Notes: a model not told the origin generated them from the sequence alone. A DNA stretch of 64,000 bases from Asanoa sp. WMMD1127 (GCF_029626225.1 NZ_JARUBP010000001.1:2418001-2482000), one strand, 5' to 3'; shown: positions 43,875 to 52,836, counted from the first letter of the stretch. Made by a program: numbers and translations.

Positions 43875-44501
43875 GTGAAGTTCTCCTTCCGCCCCACCGA
43901 CAGTGCCTTCTATGAGTTGTTCAGCAGAGCCGCGGACAACCATGTCCGCGGCACGGAGCTCCTCCAGGAGCTGGCGCTGCCCGGTGTCGACGTGCAGTCG
44001 GTCAGCGAGCGGCTGACCGAGGTCGAGCACGACAGCGACCAGATCACCCACGAGCTCTACAAGAAGATCAACTCGACCTTCGTTACTCCGTTCGACCGGG
44101 AGGACATCTACCGGCTCGGGTCGCTGCTCGACGACGTGATGGACCACCTGGAAGCCGTCGGCAACCTGCTCTACCTCTACGGGCTGACCAAGCTGCCGGC
44201 CCTGCCGCGCGAGATGCACGAGCTGGTCAACGTGCTCGACCAGCAGGCCAAACTGACCGCCGAAGCCATGCCGCGACTCAAGTCGATGAAGGACCTCGAG
44301 GACTACTGGATCGAGTGCAACCGGCTCGAGAACGAGGGCGACCGGGCGTACCGGATGCTGCTCGTCAGGCTCTTCTCCGGCGAGTACGACGCGCTGACCG
44401 TGCTCAAGATGAAGGAGGTCGCCGACGAGCTCGAGGCCGCCTGCGACGCCTTCGAGCACGTGGCCAACACGGTCGAGACCATCAAGGTCAAGGAATCCTG
44501 A
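43875..44501 (+). CDS. DUF47 / PhoU-like phosphate transport regulator
   Basis: 208 residues; GTG at 43875. All-helical PhoU-like bundle: KFSFRPTDSAFYELFSRAADN, VEHDSDQITHELYKKINSTFVTPFDREDIYRLGSLLDDVMD and VEKLENEGDRAYR-type repeat near 155 (NRLENEGDRAYRMLL), with the ExxxD metal-binding pattern. Genes of this family pair with Pit transporters and modulate them. The pit gene follows after 4 bp. Confidence 0.92.
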   Translation: MKFSFRPTDSAFYELFSRAADNHVRGTELLQELALPGVDVQSVSERLTEVEHDSDQITHELYKKINSTFVTPFDREDIYRLGSLLDDVMDHLEAVGNLLYLYGLTKLPALPREMHELVNVLDQQAKLTAEAMPRLKSMKDLEDYWIECNRLENEGDRAYRMLLVRLFSGEYDALTVLKMKEVADELEAACDAFEHVANTVETIKVKES

Positions 44502-44505
44502 TCCG

Positions 44506-45507
44506 TTGGACGTCCCCCTCATCGCCGTCCTCGCGGTGATCCTCATCGCGCTGGCCTTCGATTACACGAATGGTTTTCACGACGCGGCCAACGCGATCGC
44601 CACCAGCGTGTCGACCCGGGCCCTGACCCCCGGCGTGGCGCTGCTGATGGCCGCGATCGGCAACTTCATCGGCGCGCACTTCGGCGACAAGGTCGCCAAG
44701 ACGGTCGGCGCCGGCCTCGTCAACCTGCCAACCGGCCAGGCCAGCCTCGGTGTGGTCTTCGCCGGCGTACTCGGCGCGATCGTCTGGAACCTGATCACCT
44801 GGTACTTCGGCCTGCCCTCGTCGTCGTCCCACGCGCTGATCGGCGGCCTGGTCGGCGCCACGCTGGCCGCGTCCGGCACGGTGCTCTGGGCCAAGGTCCT
44901 GGAGAGCGTCGTGCTGCCGATGGTGCTCTCGCCGCTGGTCGGCTTCGCCCTCGGCTACCTCGCGATGCTCGCGGTTCTGTGGATCTTCCGGAACGGCCAG
45001 CCGGGCAAGCTCAACCGCGGCTTCCGCTGGGCCCAGACCGCCTCGGCGGCCGCGATGTCGGTCGGCCACGGCATGCAGGACGCCGCCAAGACGATCGGCA
45101 TCATCGTGCTCGCCCTCTATGTCGGCGGCCGCCAGGACAGCCCCGGCACGATCCCTGAATGGGCGTTCTGGACGTCGGCGTCGGTGCTGGCCCTGGGCAC
45201 CTATGCGGGCGGCTGGCGGATCATCCGCACCCTCGGGCGCCGGATCATCCACCTGGGCCCGCCGGAAGGCTTCGCGGCCGAAACGGTGGCCAGCGGCGTG
45301 CTCTACTTCAACGCCCTGGTCCTCGGCGCCCCGATCTCGACGACCCACACGATCACCTCGGCGATCATGGGCGTCGGCGCCACCAAGAAACTGTCCGCGG
45401 TCCGCTGGGGCGTGGCCGGCAACATCGTCGGCGCCTGGATCCTCACCTTCCCCGCCGCGGGCGCCATGGCCGCGCTGGCCTACTTCGCCGTCCGTCCGAT
45501 GTTCTAG
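44506..45507 (+). CDS. pit: Low-affinity inorganic phosphate transporter, PiT family
   Basis: 333 residues, about 10 TMs; TTG at 44506, 4 bp after the DUF47 stop. Both PiT signature repeats are present: DYTNGFHDAANAIATSVSTRALTP (about 19-42) and GAPISTTHTITSAIMGVGATKK (about 281-302), with PSSSSHALIGGLVGA between. Transports phosphate, commonly as the metal-phosphate complex. PHO boxes upstream suggest control by PhoP, unusual for a constitutive low-affinity system. Confidence 0.94.
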   Translation: MDVPLIAVLAVILIALAFDYTNGFHDAANAIATSVSTRALTPGVALLMAAIGNFIGAHFGDKVAKTVGAGLVNLPTGQASLGVVFAGVLGAIVWNLITWYFGLPSSSSHALIGGLVGATLAASGTVLWAKVLESVVLPMVLSPLVGFALGYLAMLAVLWIFRNGQPGKLNRGFRWAQTASAAAMSVGHGMQDAAKTIGIIVLALYVGGRQDSPGTIPEWAFWTSASVLALGTYAGGWRIIRTLGRRIIHLGPPEGFAAETVASGVLYFNALVLGAPISTTHTITSAIMGVGATKKLSAVRWGVAGNIVGAWILTFPAAGAMAALAYFAVRPMF

Positions 45508-45599
45508 ATCGATGCTCGGGCCCGCGGTGGGTCCGGACCGTTCCTCCCGCGAGGCCCCGCTCCGCTTCGCTCCGCTCTCCGCGTCCGCGGTGGGCAAGG

Positions 45600-45800
45600 C
45601 GCGGGGAGGGGCCTCGCGCGCCTCTCCGGCCCGACGCGCCGTGGCGCAGGGCGCCGACCGGCTTCGGCCGGCCAGCCGTGGTCGGCCCGACGCGCGGTGG
45701 CGCAGGGGCCGACGGGTTGCCCGGCCAGCCGTGGTCGGCCCGACGCGCGGTGGCGCAGGGGACCGACCGGTTTGCCGGGCCAGCCGCTTGCGCGGTGGAA
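45600..45800. repeat. Imperfect 53-56-bp repeats downstream of pit
   Basis: Three copies of a unit containing cccgacgcgcggtggcgcaggg followed by a ccgaccggyttgccsggccagccgtggtcgg-like part, starting at about 45631, 45687 and 45740. Spacing is not a multiple of three, so it is probably non-coding. The 363-bp gap 45508-45870 between convergent genes contains nothing else that I can name. Confidence 0.75.
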
Positions 45801-45870
45801 CACCGCGTTGCGCGACGGCTGAGCCGGCATGCGTGCGCCCCGTTGGCGTCGGCGCTCGGCCGGGTGGGGC

Positions 45871-46374
45871 TTAGCGGTTGTCCTTGCGGCTCTGGACCCG
45901 CTTCGTCGCGGCCCGGGTGGTGGCGTGGCGTTTGAGGCGGTCCGGCGTGCGCGGGGCGCGGTCGCCGACCTGGTCGGCGCGCGGGTCGCGGCGGCCGCCG
46001 GACGACGGCGGGATCGGCGGCGGCGTGAAGGTGGCGGCGCGCGCCTCGGCGATCCGTTCCGCCTTGAAGGCCCGCGCCGCGGCGCGGGCGGCGGTGGCGA
46101 GGCGGCGGCTGACCCGGGCCAGCGCCTCCTCGAACACCTCCGCCTTGTCGCGGTCGCGGCTGCCCCGCGCGTAGGCCTTGCCGCGCGCGCCGGTGGCCTT
46201 GACCCGGTCGGCGGACTGGCGACGGTAGAGCTTGACGTACTTGTCCCGGGCGCGGCGCACGCGGGTGTGCAGCTCGACGAGCTCGTCCTCGTCGAGGTCG
46301 GCCATCTGGTCCGCCGTCGTCTCCCGAACGAGGAGCTGCTCGTCCTCCTTCATCGACCCGATCACCGCCTGCAT
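45871..46374 (-). CDS. Hypothetical basic coiled-coil protein, 167 aa
   Basis: ATG at 46374 with GGGGAGGG upstream. An acidic start (MKEDEQLLVRETTADQMADLDEDELVELHTRVRRARDK) runs into a very basic helical middle (VKLYRRQSADRVKATGARGKAYARGSRDRDKAEVFEEALARVSRRLA) and a disordered Arg/Lys-rich C-terminus (KRHATTRAATKRVQSRKDNR). Possibly binds nucleic acid. I do not recognise the family. Confidence 0.7.
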   Translation of the reverse strand: MQAVIGSMKEDEQLLVRETTADQMADLDEDELVELHTRVRRARDKYVKLYRRQSADRVKATGARGKAYARGSRDRDKAEVFEEALARVSRRLATAARAAARAFKAERIAEARAATFTPPPIPPSSGGRRDPRADQVGDRAPRTPDRLKRHATTRAATKRVQSRKDNR

Positions 46375-46470
46375 GGCCCACCCTCCCCGAAATGCGAAGC
46401 TTTCACCCATCTTCGCCGCAGGGCGGACGCTACGGGCCGCTTTCGGGCAAGGGCACCCGCGAACACCGCT

Positions 46471-47436
46471 TCAGCGGTAGCTGACGCCGATCTGGGCGCG
46501 GATCTCGTCCAGCAGGCCCATCACCTCGAGCGTCGTCTCGTGGGGGACCAGCGGGCTCTCCAGCAGGCCGGCGTCGAGGCAGCGCTGCACCTCGATTGCC
46601 TCGAACTGGTAGCCGGCCCCGGCCTGGTCACGGCGCACCGTCTCCGGGTCGGCGCCCGTCCGGTGCAGCGTGTAGCTGGTCGCGTGGAAGAAGGCCGGCA
46701 GTTCGATCCGGCCCGCCGTGCCGGTGATCGTCGCGTGCGTGCCCGTCGTGCCCACCAGGCCGCAGGTCAGCGACGCCACCGCGCCCGAGTCGTAGCCGAA
46801 GACGATGCCCGTGTTCTCGTCGGTGCCCTCCGGGCCGAGTTTCGCCCACGACCGGATGTGGTCCGGCGCCCCGAGCACGAGGTGCGCCATCGTCACCGGG
46901 TAGACGCCCAGGTCGAGCAGCGCGCCGCCGCCCAGCTCGCGCGCCCGCAGCCGGTGCCCGGAGGGGAACGGGCCGTAGCTGCCGAAGTCCGCCGACACCG
47001 TGGTCACCGTGCCGATCGCGCCGTCGGCGATCAGGTCGAGGGCCGCGCGTACGGTCGGGTTGACCCGGGTCCACATGGCTTCCATGAAGAACAGCTCGGC
47101 GTCCCGCGCGGCGGAGATCAGCGAAGCCGCGTCAGCCCGGTCGAGCGTGACCGGCTTCTCGCACAGCACCGCCTTGCCGGCCCGCAGGCAGGTCAGCGCC
47201 GCGGCCAGGTGCGCCGAGTGCGGGGTGGCCACATAGACCACGTCGACGTCGGGGTCGGCGGCCAGGGCCTCCCACGACCCGTGCGCCCGGGGGATGTCGA
47301 ACCGACCCGCGAACGACTTCGCCGCCTCCTGCGACCGCGACCCCACCGCCACCAGCGACGCGCCGGGCGCGTGCCGCAGGTCGGCGGCGAACGCGGCCGC
47401 GATGCCACCGGTCGCGAGGATTCCCCACTTCGTCAT
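46471..47436 (-). CDS. Gfo/Idh/MocA-family oxidoreductase
   Basis: 321 residues; ATG at 47436. Rossmann start KWGILATGGIAAAFAADL, the VYVATPHSAH loop, the conserved CEKPVTLD motif with its catalytic Lys (about 92), and a C-terminal GGGALLDLGVYPVTMAHLVLG. NAD(P)-dependent dehydrogenase of sugars or related polyols; specific substrate unknown. Divergent from the NUDIX gene, 42 bp apart. Confidence 0.9.
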   Translation of the reverse strand: MTKWGILATGGIAAAFAADLRHAPGASLVAVGSRSQEAAKSFAGRFDIPRAHGSWEALAADPDVDVVYVATPHSAHLAAALTCLRAGKAVLCEKPVTLDRADAASLISAARDAELFFMEAMWTRVNPTVRAALDLIADGAIGTVTTVSADFGSYGPFPSGHRLRARELGGGALLDLGVYPVTMAHLVLGAPDHIRSWAKLGPEGTDENTGIVFGYDSGAVASLTCGLVGTTGTHATITGTAGRIELPAFFHATSYTLHRTGADPETVRRDQAGAGYQFEAIEVQRCLDAGLLESPLVPHETTLEVMGLLDEIRAQIGVSYR

Positions 47437-47478
47437 GCGCCGCACGCTAGCCCACGCCGGGAAAGATAGGCTCGGCCG

Positions 47479-48297
47479 GTGGTCGACGAGTTCGCAGTGC
47501 CACCGGAGATCGCCGACCACGCGCGGCGCTTCCTGGCCGAGGGCAAGACGCCGGTGCCGCCCAGGCTAGCGGCGACGGTGCTGCTCCTGCGGGAAACGCC
47601 GGGCGCCGGCTTCGAGGTCTACGTGATCCGCCGGGTCGCCGCGATGGCCTTCGGCGGGATGTACGCGTTCCCCGGTGGCGGCGTCGACCCCAGCGACGCG
47701 GACGCCGACCTCGGCATCGACCCCGCATCCCTGGCCGACAAGCTGGCCACCGACCCGCAGCGCGCCCAGGCGATCGTCTGCGCCGCCGCCCGCGAGGTCT
47801 TCGAGGAGGCCGGCGTGCTGCTCGCCGGCCCGAGCGCCGACACCGTCGTCGGCGACGTCAGCGGAGACGACTGGGAGGCCGCCCGGCGCGCCCTGGTCGC
47901 CCGCGAGCGCAGCTTCGCCGACGTGCTCAACCAGCGGGACCTCACGTTGCGGGCCGACCTGCTCGCGCCGTGGAGCCGGTGGGTCACGCCGGAGTTCGAG
48001 CCGCGCCGGTTCGACACCTACTTCTTCGTCGCGGCGCTGCCGGTCGGCCAGGTCACCCGCGACGTCTCGGGCGAGGCCGACCACACGATGTGGATCCGCC
48101 CGGCCGACGCGGTCGCGCGGGCCGAGAGCGGCGAGGTCGCCATGCTGCCGCCCACGATCATGACGCTCAAGCAGGTCGGCGCGTGCGGCGACATCGCCGA
48201 GGTGTTCGCGGCCGCCGCCGGCCGCGAGCCCGCCGTCCCGGTGACGCCGACGCTCGACCTCACCGGAAACGGCGGCCCGCGCTTCAGGTACGGCTGA
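47479..48297 (+). CDS. NUDIX hydrolase
   Basis: 272 residues; GTG at 47479. The Nudix box is split by an insertion: FPGGGVDPSDADADLGIDP ... CAAAREVFEEAGVLLAG, with the REVFEEAG helix intact. PRLAATVLLLRETPGAGFEVYVIRR opens the fold. The long form resembles CoA-pyrophosphatase or RNA-capping relatives, but the substrate cannot be assigned. Overlaps the convergent UvrA-like gene by 14 bp. Confidence 0.88.
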   Translation: MVDEFAVPPEIADHARRFLAEGKTPVPPRLAATVLLLRETPGAGFEVYVIRRVAAMAFGGMYAFPGGGVDPSDADADLGIDPASLADKLATDPQRAQAIVCAAAREVFEEAGVLLAGPSADTVVGDVSGDDWEAARRALVARERSFADVLNQRDLTLRADLLAPWSRWVTPEFEPRRFDTYFFVAALPVGQVTRDVSGEADHTMWIRPADAVARAESGEVAMLPPTIMTLKQVGACGDIAEVFAAAAGREPAVPVTPTLDLTGNGGPRFRYG

Positions 48298-50551
48298 GGT
48301 CGCGCCGCACGGCCTCGGCCGTGTGCGTGTCGGCCTCCAGCAACGCCACCGGCGGCCCGGTGAACAGCACCTGACCGCCCTTGGTGCCACCCTCGGGGCC
48401 CAGGTCGACGATCCAGTCCGCGTTCTTGATGACGTCGAGGTTGTGCTCGATCACGACCACCGAGTTGCCCTGGTTGACCAGCCGGTCGACGATCGCCAGC
48501 AGGTGCGCGATGTCCGACATGTGCAGGCCGGTGGTGGGCTCGTCCATGACGTACACCGTGCCGGTCTTGTGCAGTTCGGTGGCGAGCTTGATGCGCTGGC
48601 ACTCGCCACCGGACAGCGTGCTGAGCGGCTGGCCCAGGCGCAGATAGTCCAGGCCGACGTCGTTGACCGCCGTGAGGATCGCCCGCAGCTTCTTCTCCGG
48701 GAAGAACGAGACCGCCTCGGCCGCCGTCATCTCCAGCACGTCGGCGATGGACCGGCCGCGCAGGTGATAGCCGAGCACCTCCTCGGAGAACCGCCGGCCG
48801 TGGCAGATCTCGCACGGCGACTTGAAGCCCTCCATGAACCCGAGATCCGTGTAGATCACCCCGAGCCCCTGGCAGTTGGTGCAGGCGCCCTTGGAGTTGA
48901 AACTGAACAGCCCCGCGTTGACGCCGTTGGCCTTGGCGAACAGCCGGCGGATGTCGTCCATGAGGCCCGTGTAGGTGGCCGGGTTGGAGCGGATCGAGGC
49001 CCCCACCGCCGACTGGTCGATGGCCACCGCGTCCGGGAACTGGCCCAGGAACACCTCGTTGATCAGCGTGCTCTTGCCGGACCCGGCCACGCCCGTCACC
49101 ACGGTCAGCACGCCGGTCGGGATGTCCACCGTCACGTTGCGGAGGTTGTTGAGCGTCGCGCCGCGGATCGTCAGCGCGCCGGTCGGGGTGCGGGCGTCGC
49201 GCTTGAGCGGCAGCGCGTGCTCCATGAACCGCCCGGTCAGCGTCGGCGCCCCGGTCAGCGCGGCGACCGGGCCGGTGAACACGACCTCGCCGCCGTGCGC
49301 GCCGGCCTTCGGTCCCATGTCGATCACGTGGTCGGCGATCGCGATCACGTCGCGGTCGTGCTCGACGACCAGCACCGTGTTGCCCTTGTCGCGCAGCTTG
49401 ACCAGCAGCTCGTTGAGCCGCTGCACGTCGTGCGCGTGCAGGCCGATGCTGGGCTCGTCGAAGACGTACATCATGTCGGTCAGGCTGCTGCTCAGGTGCC
49501 GCACCATCTTGATGCGCTGCGACTCGCCGCCGGAGAGCGTGGTCGTCTCGCGGTCCAGCCGGATATAGCCGAGCCCGATCGTCACCAGGTTCTGCACGCG
49601 GTCGACGAGGCTGTCGACCACCGGCCGACCGGCGCCCTCGACGGTGCCGGCCAGCTCGCGCAGCGTGGCCAGCAGGTCGGTCGCCTCCATCCCCAGCAGG
49701 TCGACGATGTGGTAGCCGGCGACCTCGGCGGTCAGCGCCGCCTGGCTGAGCCGGCCACCCTTGCAGAGCGGGCAGGTGCCGGCGGAGACGAACCGGAGCA
49801 GGGACTCGCGGTTGCGGTCGGACATCGCGCCGATGTCCTTCTTGATGTAGAGCCGGGTGAACTTGTCGACCAGCCCTTCGTACGTCGTGTTGATCTTCCC
49901 GCCCTGCCACTCGACCGGGACCTTGCCGGTGCCGTGCAGCAACACCTCGAGCTCCTGGTCGCTGAACTCGCGCACCGGCTTGTCGGCGTCGAAGAAGCCC
50001 GACATGAGGTACGTGCTGAGGTACCAGCTGCCGACGGCGAAGTCGGGATGGAGCACGGCGCCCTCGTTGAGCGAGCGGTCGCGGTCGAGCAGCTTGTCGA
50101 GGTCGAGCGTGGTGACCCGGCCGAGCCCCTCGCACTCGGGGCACATGCCCTGCGGGTCGTTGAACGAGAAGGCGTTGGAGTAGCCGACGTAGGGCCGGCC
50201 GACCCGGGAGAACAGCAGCCGGACCAGCGGGTTGATGTCGGTGATGGTGCCCACCGTCGAGCGCGAGCTGCCGCCCAGCCGCTTCTGGTCGACGACGATC
50301 GCGGCCGACAGGTTTGCGATCGAGTCGACGTCAGGTTGGCCGTAGCTGGGCAGGAAGTTGCGGGCGAACGCGGTGAACGTCTCGTTGAGCTGCCGCTGGG
50401 CCTCGGCGGCGACGGTGTCGAAGACGAGTGACGACTTGCCGGAGCCGGAGACACCGGTGAACACGGTGATCCGGCCCTTCGGGATCCGGACGGTGACGTC
50501 CTTGAGGTTGTTTTCGCGGGCTCCGGTGATCTCGATGTGGTCGGTCAGCAC
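48284..50551 (-). CDS. UvrA-like ABC ATPase (short UvrA paralogue)
   Basis: 755 residues, much shorter than the roughly 940-residue UvrA. Two ABC modules: Walker A GVSGSGKSS (about 33) and GVAGSGKST (about 486), signatures LSGGESQRIK and LSGGECQRIK, and zinc-finger Cys pairs MCPECEGLG / CPLCKG and CTNCQGLG / CEICHG. It fits the UvrA2/drug-resistance branch lacking part of the UvrB- and DNA-binding insertions. GTG at 50551 lies directly beside a 15-bp palindrome, and the transcript may be leaderless. Role: DNA-lesion or intercalator tolerance, inferred. Confidence 0.88.
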   Translation of the reverse strand: MLTDHIEITGARENNLKDVTVRIPKGRITVFTGVSGSGKSSLVFDTVAAEAQRQLNETFTAFARNFLPSYGQPDVDSIANLSAAIVVDQKRLGGSSRSTVGTITDINPLVRLLFSRVGRPYVGYSNAFSFNDPQGMCPECEGLGRVTTLDLDKLLDRDRSLNEGAVLHPDFAVGSWYLSTYLMSGFFDADKPVREFSDQELEVLLHGTGKVPVEWQGGKINTTYEGLVDKFTRLYIKKDIGAMSDRNRESLLRFVSAGTCPLCKGGRLSQAALTAEVAGYHIVDLLGMEATDLLATLRELAGTVEGAGRPVVDSLVDRVQNLVTIGLGYIRLDRETTTLSGGESQRIKMVRHLSSSLTDMMYVFDEPSIGLHAHDVQRLNELLVKLRDKGNTVLVVEHDRDVIAIADHVIDMGPKAGAHGGEVVFTGPVAALTGAPTLTGRFMEHALPLKRDARTPTGALTIRGATLNNLRNVTVDIPTGVLTVVTGVAGSGKSTLINEVFLGQFPDAVAIDQSAVGASIRSNPATYTGLMDDIRRLFAKANGVNAGLFSFNSKGACTNCQGLGVIYTDLGFMEGFKSPCEICHGRRFSEEVLGYHLRGRSIADVLEMTAAEAVSFFPEKKLRAILTAVNDVGLDYLRLGQPLSTLSGGECQRIKLATELHKTGTVYVMDEPTTGLHMSDIAHLLAIVDRLVNQGNSVVVIEHNLDVIKNADWIVDLGPEGGTKGGQVLFTGPPVALLEADTHTAEAVRRDLSRT

Positions 50552-50566
50552 CCGTACACTGTACGG
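50552..50566 (-). promoter_or_regulatory. Palindromic operator at the uvrA-like start
   Basis: CCGTACA-C-TGTACGG, a perfect 7-bp inverted repeat with one central base, touching the start codon. On the coding strand TACAGT inside it is a good -10 placed so that transcription would begin at or next to the GTG. The form resembles TetR-family operators; the regulator gene is not in the window. Confidence 0.65.
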
Positions 50567-50572
50567 AACCCG

Positions 50573-51361
50573 TCAACAGAGTTCTGTCACGTAGACGCGG
50601 GCCTCCCCGCCGGACCCCGGGACGACCGCGACCGCCTCCGCCGCGCCGCGCCGGTAGGCGTAGACCTCGGGCGTGTCGACGACCGCGACGCCCTGGTCGT
50701 GCTCGCGGGCGGCGGCCGGGCGGGCCGTGACTCCGTGGCCGACGGCCGACGCCGTGGCGACGGCCCGGCCGGACGGGCAGTGGGCGAACGTGACGGTGGC
50801 CGTGTCGACCGACGACGCGCCGAGCGCCGCGAACACCTTGGCCGGCGCCGCGTGCTGCGGATATTCGGGCAGCAGGTCGCCGACCACGCCGTCGACCGGG
50901 CGGCAGCCGGTGGTGACCGTGACCTGCACCTCGCCGGCCGTGATGACCTTGCCGCGCAGGGCCACGAACTCGCCGGCGTCGGCCCGCAGCGCCTTGCCGT
51001 CGGGGCTGAGCCGCGCCTCGTAGGCCGCCGGGTAACCGGCGGCCAGCCGGCCCATCAGGGCGGCCGCGTCGGCGGTGAAGAACCGGACCACGCCCGTCGC
51101 CGTCGCGCCCGAGCGGAACGGCGTGAGGCGACAGCCCTCGTCGACGGTGGTCGGCATGATCACCGGGGCGGTCTCGGTGCCGGCCTGGCCGACCGTGAAG
51201 CCCGTCGCCTCGCTGACGACCCGCAGCGCCGCGGACAGGTCGCGCTGTTCCTTCACGGTCGGCGGGTCGTCGCGGTGCGAGAGCACCCCCAGACCCGCCA
51301 GCACGAGCGCCCAGGCGGTCAGGCCGCCGATCACCCAGAGTCGTCGGCGCGATGCGGTCAC
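50573..51361 (-). CDS. Hypothetical exported protein with one N-terminal TM
   Basis: 262 residues; GTG at 51361. A basic start and a TM (about 9-27) anchor an extracytoplasmic domain with four Cys. No family motif recognised. A 21-bp gap to the uvrA-like start contains that gene's operator, so the two are probably separately controlled. Function unknown. Confidence 0.7.
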   Translation of the reverse strand: MTASRRRLWVIGGLTAWALVLAGLGVLSHRDDPPTVKEQRDLSAALRVVSEATGFTVGQAGTETAPVIMPTTVDEGCRLTPFRSGATATGVVRFFTADAAALMGRLAAGYPAAYEARLSPDGKALRADAGEFVALRGKVITAGEVQVTVTTGCRPVDGVVGDLLPEYPQHAAPAKVFAALGASSVDTATVTFAHCPSGRAVATASAVGHGVTARPAAAREHDQGVAVVDTPEVYAYRRGAAEAVAVVPGSGGEARVYVTELC

Positions 51362-51378
51362 CGGGCCATGGTGACACG

Positions 51379-51409
51379 AGAGCGCCCCGGCCGACGGCCG
51401 GGGCGCTCT
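51379..51409 (-). terminator. Hairpin terminator after the DUF1416 gene
   Basis: Perfect 14-bp stem (AGAGCGCCCCGGCC / GGCCGGGGCGCTCT) with a 3-nt loop, 10 bp after the DUF1416 stop. No U-tract. Confidence 0.75.
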
Positions 51410-51418
51410 GGTGGAAAA

Positions 51419-51739
51419 TCAGCCGACGCGTACGCCGGTCTCGGTCACGCCGCGGTTGGCGGTCACCGTGGTGTCGCCGTTTCCGTGCCGGGACAGCGCC
51501 CGCAGGGTCCAGGTGCCCGGAGCGGCGAAGAACCGGAACTGGCCGGCCGGCGAGGTGACGACCTCGGCGGCGAACTCGCCCGTGGCGTCCAGCAGCCGCA
51601 CGTAGGCGCCGCCCACGACGGAGCCGTCGGGCGCCGTCACGACACCGGTTATCACGGTTTCCTTCTCCAGGTCGACGCTCGCCGGCAGGGGGAGGGACTG
51701 GTCCGGCGCGGCGCAACTCGAATCGACAGGGGTGGTCAT
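51419..51739 (-). CDS. DUF1416-family protein
   Basis: 106 residues; ATG at 51739, 5 bp after the SseA stop. KETVITGVVTAPDGSVVGGAYVRLLDATGEFAAEVVTSPAGQFRFFAAPGTWTLRAL is a carboxypeptidase-regulatory-like beta-sandwich, as in DUF1416. In actinomycetes this gene is regularly paired with the thiosulfate sulfurtransferase gene, which suggests a shared function; the biochemical role is unknown. Confidence 0.9.
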   Translation of the reverse strand: MTTPVDSSCAAPDQSLPLPASVDLEKETVITGVVTAPDGSVVGGAYVRLLDATGEFAAEVVTSPAGQFRFFAAPGTWTLRALSRHGNGDTTVTANRGVTETGVRVG

Positions 51740-51744
51740 GGCGG

Positions 51745-52593
51745 TCACGCCTTCCCCGGCTCGTCGCCGAGCGCGACCGGCACGCCGACCAGCGAGCCGT
51801 ACTCGGTCCAGGAGCCGTCGTAGTTCTTGACGCTCGAGTGGCCCAGCAGCTCCTTGAGCACGAACCAGGTGTGCGAGGAGCGCTCGCCGATCCGGCAGTA
51901 GGCGATGGTGTCCTTGCTCTCGTCGAGCCCGGCGGCCGCGTAGATGGCGCGCAGCTCGTCGTCGGACTTGAACGTGCCGTCCTCGTTGGCGGCCTTGGAC
52001 CACGGCACGGACAGCGCGGTCGGGATGTGGCCCGCGCGCTGCGCCTGCTCCTGCGGGAGGTGCGCCGGGGCGAGCAGCCGGCCGGCGTACTCGTCGGGGG
52101 AGCGCACGTCGACCAGGTTCTGGCTGCCGATCGCCTTGACCACCTCGTCGCGGAACGCGCGGATGGTGGTGTCGGGGTCCTGCGCGGTGTAGGTGGTCTG
52201 CTCGCGGCCCGGCACGTCCTTGACCAGCGGGCGGGCGTCGAGCTCCCACTTCTTGCGGCCGCCGTCGAGCAGCTTCACGTCGCCGTGGCCGTAGAGCTTG
52301 AAGTACCAGTACGCGTAGGCGGCGAACCAGTTGTTGTTGCCGCCGTAGAGCACGACCGTGTCGTCGTTGCCGATGCCCCGCGCCGAGAGCAGCGCCTCGA
52401 ACTGCTCCTTGTTGACGAAGTCACGGCGGACCGGGTCCTGGAGGTCGGTCTTCCAGTCCAGCTTGATCGCGCCGGGCAGGTGGCCACCCTCGTACGCCGT
52501 GGTGTCTTCGTCGACCTCGACGAAGACCACGCCGGGTGCGCCGAGGTTCTTCTCGGCCCAGTCGGCCGAAACGAGTGCGGTGTCGCGACTCAT
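51745..52593 (-). CDS. sseA: Thiosulfate sulfurtransferase (rhodanese), SseA/CysA type
   Basis: 282 residues; ATG at 52593 preceded by AGGAG. Two rhodanese domains: the first with DDTVVLYGGNNNWFAAYAYWYFK (inactive-type loop), the second with the active-site loop AYCRIGERSSHTWF, catalytic Cys about 236. Transfers sulfane sulfur from thiosulfate to acceptors. The transcript has a long leader containing a Cys-rich leader peptide gene (52759-52836) and a strong hairpin (52635-52674), so expression probably depends on cysteine. Confidence 0.93.
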   Translation of the reverse strand: MSRDTALVSADWAEKNLGAPGVVFVEVDEDTTAYEGGHLPGAIKLDWKTDLQDPVRRDFVNKEQFEALLSARGIGNDDTVVLYGGNNNWFAAYAYWYFKLYGHGDVKLLDGGRKKWELDARPLVKDVPGREQTTYTAQDPDTTIRAFRDEVVKAIGSQNLVDVRSPDEYAGRLLAPAHLPQEQAQRAGHIPTALSVPWSKAANEDGTFKSDDELRAIYAAAGLDESKDTIAYCRIGERSSHTWFVLKELLGHSSVKNYDGSWTEYGSLVGVPVALGDEPGKA

Positions 52594-52634
52594 CAGTTCA
52601 CTCCTGTTGGTCTGCGGAGATGGTGGTGAGTCAA

Positions 52635-52674
52635 CGCGCGCGGGGGATGTGGATGTCGTCGCTCCACGCGCGCG
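52635..52674 (-). promoter_or_regulatory. Candidate attenuator hairpin upstream of sseA
   Basis: Outer arms CGCGCGCG (52635-52642 and 52667-52674) with an inner stem GTGGA / TCCAC between them. It lies about 42 nt ahead of the sseA start and after the leader peptide stop, where ribosome stalling could alter folding. Confidence 0.5.
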
Positions 52675-52758
52675 ACCCAGGGATTAGGGATCACGGGTAC
52701 GAGCGACGGCGGCACTGCCGGACGGAGAAGTGAAGGAGCAGACCTCAGCGCGCCGCCG

Positions 52759-52836
52759 TCAGATGACGGGGCGACACAGGCAGGTGGCCACGCGGCACAG
52801 GTCGACCGCGCGCCGTTTGGTGAGGAGCGTCCCCAT
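52759..52836 (-). CDS. Cys-rich leader peptide, 25 aa (Ms5788A-like)
   Basis: ATG at 52836, stop at 52759. The C-terminal half reads VDLCRVATCLCRPVI, preceded by a short basic segment (TKRRA). This is the conserved LCRVxTCLCR pattern of actinobacterial Cys-rich leader peptides found upstream of the sulfurtransferase gene, in which Cys codons sense charged tRNA-Cys. Three Cys codons fall in eight. It is too short for routine gene calling. Confidence 0.85.
   Translation of the reverse strand: MGTLLTKRRAVDLCRVATCLCRPVI

Noticed and set aside
48323..50431. Long plus-strand frame opposite the UvrA-like gene
   Set aside because: Antisense artefact; the minus strand has all ABC and zinc-finger motifs.
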